This document shows, one piece after another, positions 51,225-56,362 of a stretch of DNA of 56,362 nt (position 1 is the first letter of the stretch; each line of letters starts with the position of its first letter). The stretch is from an uncultured Chloroflexota bacterium (lineage in GTDB: Bacteria > Chloroflexota > Anaerolineae > Aggregatilineales > Phototrophicaceae), in contig CALKIA010000677.1 in NCBI GenBank assembly GCA_937988705.1, positions 1 to 56,362 of the forward strand, written 5' to 3'. Below the pieces are notes generated by a model that saw only the letters and a list, made by a program, of their open reading frames with translations, did not search any database and was not told the origin of the DNA. The position numbers and the translations under genes were made by a program.

Positions 51225-52922
51225 TTATGTCCGCGCGTGAATATCTGTGTCGAGGATGCTCACCGGGCTAGCGCCTTGCGGTACTGAGCGTCCGAACAGG
51301 GCTTCGGCTGCGGCTTGCGCGGCACACTTGCGGAAGCTAAAAGCGCACAAATACGTTTGAACCCGCGTCAAGTGCTCGAGCTCATACGGATCGCGCAGCC
51401 CAACCACGATGACCCGGTCGGCGCCTACCTGCGCAATCAAGCGCTCGATGACCTGAACCTGTGAGGTCTGGTCAAAATCCATCCCCGGCAGCGGGTAATT
51501 CTCGGTTACGGCAATAACCCGAACGTTTTCAGGAATAACTACTGCTCCACTCAAGACCTGTTCGGCTGAATACTCGATGACCTTGCTTGTTTGCTGGCGA
51601 ATGGCAGCGCTGAAATACGTGAACGCGGGCGTACTCTGGTTGGGGCCGATGCCGCGCGTCTGGTCAAAACCGGCATAGGCGCGCTGCTGGGTGGTGTTGA
51701 CTACAACCAGTGGTTGATCGGCTGGCAGCGGCTGGAACTGCGCCCCGCCGCGCAGAAACGCGAGCGCCCGGCGGGCTGCGGTGAGTTCAACGTCGACATT
51801 GGGCGCTGACCCGACCACATCGGGCGAACGTGGCCGATCGGCTTCAGTCTGAGCGCTGTTTAATCTCTGTTTCAACCGCAAAATCCGCCGCACCGCTTCG
51901 TTCACTCGCGTGATCGGCAGGACTCCCTGCTGGATCGCGGCAATTACTGCCTGAATGAGGTCGGTTTGCTGGCGCAGATAATTCGCCGCATCGTGCTCGT
52001 AGTGTTCTTCGGCCAGCATCAGCATATCCACGCCTGCCTTAAAGGCTTTAATGGCCGCATCCGCCGGAGTGTAGTTCCGTTTCATGGAGCGCATATTCAT
52101 GCTGTCGGACAAAATCACGCCGTCGAAGCCCAATTCGCCCCGCAGCAGTGTCTGCAAAATGCGCGGCGACAGTGTCGCGGGCTGGTCAGGATCAAGGGCA
52201 GGAAAGATGATATGCGCGGTCATGACGATTTCGACGCCCGCGGCGATTCCTTCGCGGAAAGGACGGAGATCGAGGTTGTGCAGCTCATTCAACGGTCGGG
52301 TGACGGTGGGCAGGCCGCGATGGCTGTCCATGGTGGTATCCCCGTGACCGGGAAAATGCTTGATCGTAGGGATAACGCCGCCAGCGGTGGCGCCGCGCAC
52401 GGCGGCCGTCGTCAGCCTGCCCACGAGAGACGGCAGTTCGCCAAACGAGCGCATCCCGATGATCGAGTTGTGGGGATTGCTGTTGCAGTCGGCGGCGGGT
52501 GCAAACAGGACGTTCAAGCCCACCGCTGCCAGCTCTTGCCCGATCACCTGATACATAGCGTACGTAGTGTCGGCGTCGCCCGCCGCGCCCAAGGCGAGAT
52601 TCCCCGGACCGGTGCAGCTCCGCGACATCATCACGCCCCACGCCCCTTCCTGATCGACACCGAGCAGCAGCGGCAGTCCCAAACGGGTTTGGGCTGCGAA
52701 GCTCTGCAATTGGCGGGTCATCTCGGCTGCGGCTTCCGGAGTCGGGATATTGTCATTGCTGATGTACGAGGCGCCAACGCCGTACTCTTCCATCAGGACG
52801 CGCGCTTCATCAAGGCGACCGCCGGAAAACGCGAGGAGAAACATCTGCCCGACTTTTTCGGCCAGCGTCATATCATCAATGAAGGCCGTGAGCGCTTCGG
52901 GGGTTCCGGGAATGGGAGTCAT
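51225..52922 (-). CDS. Glycoside hydrolase family 3, NagZ-type beta-N-acetylhexosaminidase
   Basis: 565 residues with no signal peptide. The N-terminal barrel has MTLAEKVGQMFLLAFSG, GVDQEGAW, the NagZ-defining KHFPGHGDTTMDSHRGLP (residues 188-205, with the D199/H201 acid-base dyad) and the nucleophile D273 in GVILSDSMNM. A C-terminal domain of about 200 residues is less conserved, as in two-domain NagZ relatives. Such enzymes release beta-linked N-acetylglucosamine from chitin or peptidoglycan fragments. It is the last gene of the minus-strand operon, 16 bases after the MalG-type permease. Confidence 0.88.
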   Translation of the reverse strand: MTPIPGTPEALTAFIDDMTLAEKVGQMFLLAFSGGRLDEARVLMEEYGVGASYISNDNIPTPEAAAEMTRQLQSFAAQTRLGLPLLLGVDQEGAWGVMMSRSCTGPGNLALGAAGDADTTYAMYQVIGQELAAVGLNVLFAPAADCNSNPHNSIIGMRSFGELPSLVGRLTTAAVRGATAGGVIPTIKHFPGHGDTTMDSHRGLPTVTRPLNELHNLDLRPFREGIAAGVEIVMTAHIIFPALDPDQPATLSPRILQTLLRGELGFDGVILSDSMNMRSMKRNYTPADAAIKAFKAGVDMLMLAEEHYEHDAANYLRQQTDLIQAVIAAIQQGVLPITRVNEAVRRILRLKQRLNSAQTEADRPRSPDVVGSAPNVDVELTAARRALAFLRGGAQFQPLPADQPLVVVNTTQQRAYAGFDQTRGIGPNQSTPAFTYFSAAIRQQTSKVIEYSAEQVLSGAVVIPENVRVIAVTENYPLPGMDFDQTSQVQVIERLIAQVGADRVIVVGLRDPYELEHLTRVQTYLCAFSFRKCAAQAAAEALFGRSVPQGASPVSILDTDIHART

Positions 52923-52938
52923 GGTTGGGTTTCGCCTT

Positions 52939-53868
52939 TCATTTGACTGCGCCCATCGTCAGCCCGCGCACCAGATAGCGTTGAAAGAAGAGCGCCAACA
53001 AGAAGGGTGGCAGCATCGTCACGACGGCCGCCGCCGCCATCGATTCCCATGCGACCTCGTACTGACCGATGAACAGCGTCAACACCACGGTGAGCGGTTG
53101 CGAATTGGGTGTGCGGGTGAAGATCAAAGGGATGAGGAAATTATTCCACGCTGAGAGCAAGCTGACAAGAAACACGGCAACCATGCCCGGACGCGCTAAC
53201 GGCATGATGATACGAAACAGGAGCTGCCAGCGGTTCGCGCCATCGACCAGCGCCGCATCCTCGATTTCGGCGGGAATGTCGCGCACAAAGGTGGACATCA
53301 GCCAGATGCCGAGCGGGAGCAGGAGCGTGGAAAAGATCATGATTTGACCGAACAACGTATCGATCAATCCGGCTTGAGACATGAGGAAAAAGAGCGCGAT
53401 CAACGACACCCAAATCGGTAACGGCATGAGCAGCATGATGAAGAAGAAGGCCAGCCCTTTGAAGCGGAAGGTGATGCGCGCGAACACATAGCCCGCGCCG
53501 GTTCCGAGGATCGTCACGATGGCGGCGGCGGACAGACTCGTCACCAGGCTGTTGCGCATGCCGGATCCCATCAGACCCGCGGTCGGCGAGTACCCGCCAT
53601 CGCGAAACTGTGCGCCCGACGTGAACAGCTCGACATAGTGATCGAAGGTCGGTTGGCTGGGAAACCAGATTTTGTAGGGTCGGGCATACAGCTCGGTGCG
53701 GGTAGAAATACTCGACACAAACACCCAGTAGATCGGGGCGAGCGCCCAAAACAGGAGAATCGCGCTGCACACGTACAGAAAGGCCAACCGGAAATACTCC
53801 CGGGGGCGTTTCGGGGCGGCCGTCGAACTGCTGCGCGCTGGGCTGCCCGCGAGTGAGAAGTCGCTCAT
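52939..53868 (-). CDS. CUT1 sugar ABC transporter permease (MalG type)
   Basis: 309 residues. The start overlaps the partner permease stop by 4 bases (53865-53868). A basic N-terminus of about 25 residues leads to about six membrane segments. The EAA loop is near residues 215-235 (EDAALVDGANRWQLLFRIIM), and the end YLVRGLTMGAVK is diagnostic. It probably imports an N-acetylhexosamine-containing sugar, since GH3 follows (inference). Confidence 0.93.
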   Translation of the reverse strand: MSDFSLAGSPARSSSTAAPKRPREYFRLAFLYVCSAILLFWALAPIYWVFVSSISTRTELYARPYKIWFPSQPTFDHYVELFTSGAQFRDGGYSPTAGLMGSGMRNSLVTSLSAAAIVTILGTGAGYVFARITFRFKGLAFFFIMLLMPLPIWVSLIALFFLMSQAGLIDTLFGQIMIFSTLLLPLGIWLMSTFVRDIPAEIEDAALVDGANRWQLLFRIIMPLARPGMVAVFLVSLLSAWNNFLIPLIFTRTPNSQPLTVVLTLFIGQYEVAWESMAAAAVVTMLPPFLLALFFQRYLVRGLTMGAVK

Positions 53869-54776
53869 CGTGATTTCACCCCCTCATTGTAGAGGCGTCG
53901 GATGAAGAAGAAGCCGACACCGAGGGACATCAGCAGGATCAGGTAGGACAGCGCCGCGCCCAAACCGATGCGGAGATCCCGGAAGACGAGTTCGTAATTG
54001 TAAATCATCAACGTCTTGGTGAACGGGTTGATCGTGCCGCCCGCCGAGCCGCCCGCTGTGAGCGTCCACACAACGTCGAAAATCTGAAAGGCGGAAATGA
54101 ACTCGACGACCAGCGACACCGCCAGCGACGGCAGCAGCATGGGGATGGTGATGCGCAGCATGCGCTGAAGGCTGCCCGCGCCGTCCACCTTCGCCGCATC
54201 GTACAATTCCGGCGGGATCCCTTGCAGACCCGCCAGCAGGACGATCATCGGGAAGGCGAAGCGCGTCCATGTGTGGACGATGGCCACCCAGACGATCTGC
54301 GTCGAAGGGTCGCGCAGCCAATACTGGTAATCCTGAATCAGCCCCAGTTGATAGAGCAGCCCGTTGAACGCACCGTATTCGCCATTCAAGAGCCAGCCCC
54401 ATAAGAAGCCGTTGACCACCGGTGGCACCATCCACGGGATGATCGCCAGTGTGCGCACCAGTCCGCGACCGGGGAACTTTTCGTTGAGGAGCAGCGCCGC
54501 GGCAAACGCAATGATCGTTTCCATGGGCAGGATCAGCGCGACGACGAGCAGGCTGCGCCCCAGTACCTCCCAGAATTCATCATCGCCGAGCAGCCGCGTG
54601 TAATTTTCAAAGCCGATTTGTTCGATGGGGCGATTGATCCGCAGGTTTTGGTTGGTGAGGCTGGTCTGAAACGTGTTCACTGCCGGGTAGTAAATCAGCG
54701 CGCCGACCAACAGGATCAGCGGTACGAGAATCGCGACCAGAAACAAGCGGTCAGGGTTCAACCAACGGCTGCGCAT
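53865..54776 (-). CDS. CUT1 sugar ABC transporter permease (MalF type)
   Basis: 303 residues. The first membrane segment is near residues 10-32 (LFLVAILVPLILLVGALIYY). The EAA loop is near residues 195-215 (YDAAKVDGAGSLQRMLRITI). It is preceded by the binding protein at 54852 with a hairpin in the 75-base gap and is co-translated with the next permease. Confidence 0.93.
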   Translation of the reverse strand: MRSRWLNPDRLFLVAILVPLILLVGALIYYPAVNTFQTSLTNQNLRINRPIEQIGFENYTRLLGDDEFWEVLGRSLLVVALILPMETIIAFAAALLLNEKFPGRGLVRTLAIIPWMVPPVVNGFLWGWLLNGEYGAFNGLLYQLGLIQDYQYWLRDPSTQIVWVAIVHTWTRFAFPMIVLLAGLQGIPPELYDAAKVDGAGSLQRMLRITIPMLLPSLAVSLVVEFISAFQIFDVVWTLTAGGSAGGTINPFTKTLMIYNYELVFRDLRIGLGAALSYLILLMSLGVGFFFIRRLYNEGVKSR

Positions 54777-54808
54777 AGAGCATTTTCCCCAAGTTTACAG
54801 GTAAACAT

Positions 54809-54833
54809 GAGGGTACGGCAGTACCGTACCCTC
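54809..54833 (-). promoter_or_regulatory. Intercistronic hairpin between binding protein and permease
   Basis: Perfect 10-bp stem GAGGGTACGG / CCGTACCCTC (54809-54818 and 54824-54833) with a 5-base loop, 18 bases downstream of the binding-protein stop. It lacks a U-tract, like the other binding-protein junction hairpins in this window. Confidence 0.6.
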
Positions 54834-54851
54834 GACACCAACTCCGTGAAG

Positions 54852-56102
54852 CTATTCGTATTCTGAGCGCAGATCGTTCCAGCTCTCAGCCAGCTGATCA
54901 ATCGCTTCGTCACCACTCATGCCCGTTTGCGCGGCCTGCAGGATCGTCTCGCTGACCGACTGCGTGAACGGCCCCCACCACAACGTATAGCGGGGTAGTT
55001 CGTTGGTGCGTTCACCTTGCGCGACCATCGCCTCATAGCCGACGATCACACCCGTGTCGTTCAGATCAGCGGCCACCGACGTCCGCGACGGGTACAGCCC
55101 GAAAGCGTTGTAAATGGCGGTCTGCTGTTCCGGTGCGACATACCACTGGATGAACTGCCAGGCGGCTTCGGCGTTCGGTGAATTCGCGCTGATGCCGATG
55201 GCCGCGGGGAAGCTCCACGTATTGCCAACTTCGGGCAGCGGCAGATAGGCGACATTCGGCGCTTGCTGCGACGTGTCCGGGTTGTTGCCAACGGCGACTG
55301 ATCCCTGCCAGCCCTGATGGAATGTGCCGACGCCGCTCCAGAACAGGCTGTGCTGCGTGATCGAACCGGCGAGGATTTCCGGGCTGATCAGCTCGTCTGA
55401 GAAGTAGCTGAGCAGCAGATTCATCGCTTCACGCGCCTTCGAGCCTTCGTCGGCGAAGACGGGGTTCAGGTCGGCGTCGAACATGGGATCGCCCATCGAC
55501 AGTGCCATCAAATACCACGACCAGTCAATCGCGCCCAGCGCGATCGGATATTCATCGATGCCTTGTCCCTTCAGAGCCGTCGCCATCTCTGTGAGTTCGG
55601 CCCAGGTGGCCGGTGCAGCATCAAAGCCCGCTTCGGCCAGACGGGCGGTGTTATAGTCCATCATGACCAACTGAAGATAGGTCGGGATGCCATAGGTCTG
55701 GTCATCCTGCGTCCAGAAATCGACCTTGTTGAAGTCGCTCAGGTCGAGATCCGGCGTGGCGGCGATCAGATCGTTGAGGGAGAGCATGTTGCCCGTCGCC
55801 ACAATGTTCGATGGCGCTTCTTCGGTCAGGAAAATCACATCCGCAGCGGATTGCCCCGAAGCGGCGGCGACCTGAACGCGGCTGAACAGATCGGCACTCT
55901 GCACGGACTGAATTTCGACGGTGATGCCCGTCGCTTCTTCAAACGCGGTCAGGGCGGCTTCATCGGGTGGCACACCCCACGGGGGAGTCAAAAAGGTGAT
56001 AGTGGTGCCTTGCGCGAAAGTGGGCATGGTCAGGACAATAACCAGCAGTGCGCTCACCAAGAGGGCAATACCTTGCTTCTTTCGAACTAACATCTGTAAC
56101 AT
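54852..56102 (-). CDS. Extracellular sugar-binding protein of ABC transporter (SBP_bac_1 type)
   Basis: 416 residues from ATG 56102, preceded by AGGAGA at 56111-56116. A TTG two codons upstream is possible. The Sec signal (MLVRKKQG, then a hydrophobic core, TMPTFAQ) has no lipobox. The mature part is family 1 (TITFLTPPWGVPPDEAALTA; FEEATGITVEIQSVQSADLF; WQGSVAVGNNP). It is first in the operon with two permeases and a NagZ-type GH3. Confidence 0.92.
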   Translation of the reverse strand: MLQMLVRKKQGIALLVSALLVIVLTMPTFAQGTTITFLTPPWGVPPDEAALTAFEEATGITVEIQSVQSADLFSRVQVAAASGQSAADVIFLTEEAPSNIVATGNMLSLNDLIAATPDLDLSDFNKVDFWTQDDQTYGIPTYLQLVMMDYNTARLAEAGFDAAPATWAELTEMATALKGQGIDEYPIALGAIDWSWYLMALSMGDPMFDADLNPVFADEGSKAREAMNLLLSYFSDELISPEILAGSITQHSLFWSGVGTFHQGWQGSVAVGNNPDTSQQAPNVAYLPLPEVGNTWSFPAAIGISANSPNAEAAWQFIQWYVAPEQQTAIYNAFGLYPSRTSVAADLNDTGVIVGYEAMVAQGERTNELPRYTLWWGPFTQSVSETILQAAQTGMSGDEAIDQLAESWNDLRSEYE

Positions 56103-56362
56103 CCTCAAATTCTCCTTTTTAATCGCAGATCTGCGGCCAAACGGCGCTCTACAAGGGAAACCTTGTCACACAGAGAATTGTATGTCATCCCTTATAAAAT
56201 TACATCAAGCGTAGATACGGAAATATTCGTCTTGCGTGAATCGCAGCTAATGGGATGCCGTTTGTCACCTGGCGCGTCTGCTGAGTTAGGAGCACTACCG
56301 GCTCAATTGAAACGATTAAATCGTTGACGTCCGGCTTGATTTCAGACTAAGATATACAGTGA
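56103..56362 (-). promoter_or_regulatory. Upstream region of the GH3/importer operon
   Basis: 260 bases to the window end with no gene recognised. The ribosome site AGGAGA is clear. On the minus strand a TACAAT-type box occurs near 56180, but a -35 box at normal spacing is not evident. Confidence 0.35.

Noticed and set aside
51016..51240. 74-codon plus-strand frame downstream of the repeat
   Set aside because: It overlaps the terminator of the GH3 operon and the GH3 end, lacks a ribosome site, and has no recognisable similarity.

Overview
The window looks like chromosomal DNA of a carbohydrate-scavenging bacterium, most plausibly a Chloroflexota member of the Anaerolineae type. This is inferred, not proven. 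The grounds are moderately GC-rich DNA, many sugar ABC importers whose binding proteins have plain Sec signals and no lipobox, histidine kinases with tandem receiver domains, and a sigma-like HTH fused to a receiver domain. No rRNA, tRNA, CRISPR array or replication origin was seen.

Layout from left to right. (1) 1-5678: the tail of a LacI-type repressor, a CUT1 sugar importer (permease, permease, binding protein) and an FAD-dependent oxidoreductase. (2) 5704-6900: a scar region with a ParA/IS3-transposase chimera, a dispersed repeat and terminators. (3) 6901-10306: a HTH-receiver protein and a membrane hybrid histidine kinase, convergent and overlapping. (4) 10487-18812: a CUT1 importer, an arabinose/fucose-isomerase-like enzyme, a DUF5703 putative glycosidase and a CE7 acetyl esterase. 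(5) 19071-30945: a complete Opp/Dpp-type importer with both ATPases, a second DUF5703 protein and a GH106-like enzyme. (6) 31011-37664: a giant soluble hybrid sensor (LacI-type sugar domain, kinase, receivers, AraC HTH) followed by a GH78 rhamnosidase. (7) 37690-38375: repeats and a frameshifted transposase remnant. (8) 38376-40069 (minus): a DeoR regulator and an alpha/beta hydrolase, divergent from (9) 40428-49745: a CUT1 importer, a second GH78, an M19 dipeptidase-like protein, tyrosine phenol-lyase and a RidA protein. (10) 49914-51208: half of an iron/thiamine-type permease, truncated at the same repeat found in region 2, plus terminators. (11) 51225-56102 (minus): a CUT1 importer and a NagZ-type GH3 enzyme.

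How the genes work together (inference). Binding proteins capture oligosaccharides outside the membrane, and the permeases import them intact. The glycosidases and esterases, which all lack signal peptides, then trim them in the cytoplasm. Two GH78 enzymes and one GH106-like enzyme point to rhamnose-rich glycans, and the GH3 points to N-acetylhexosamine glycans. None of the four CUT1 importers has its own ATPase, so a shared ATPase encoded elsewhere is expected. The most intriguing cluster couples a rhamnosidase importer to a dipeptidase-like protein, tyrosine phenol-lyase and RidA. That would suit catabolism of tyrosine-linked rhamnoglycans (as in S-layer glycoproteins) or of other rhamnosylated aromatic compounds.
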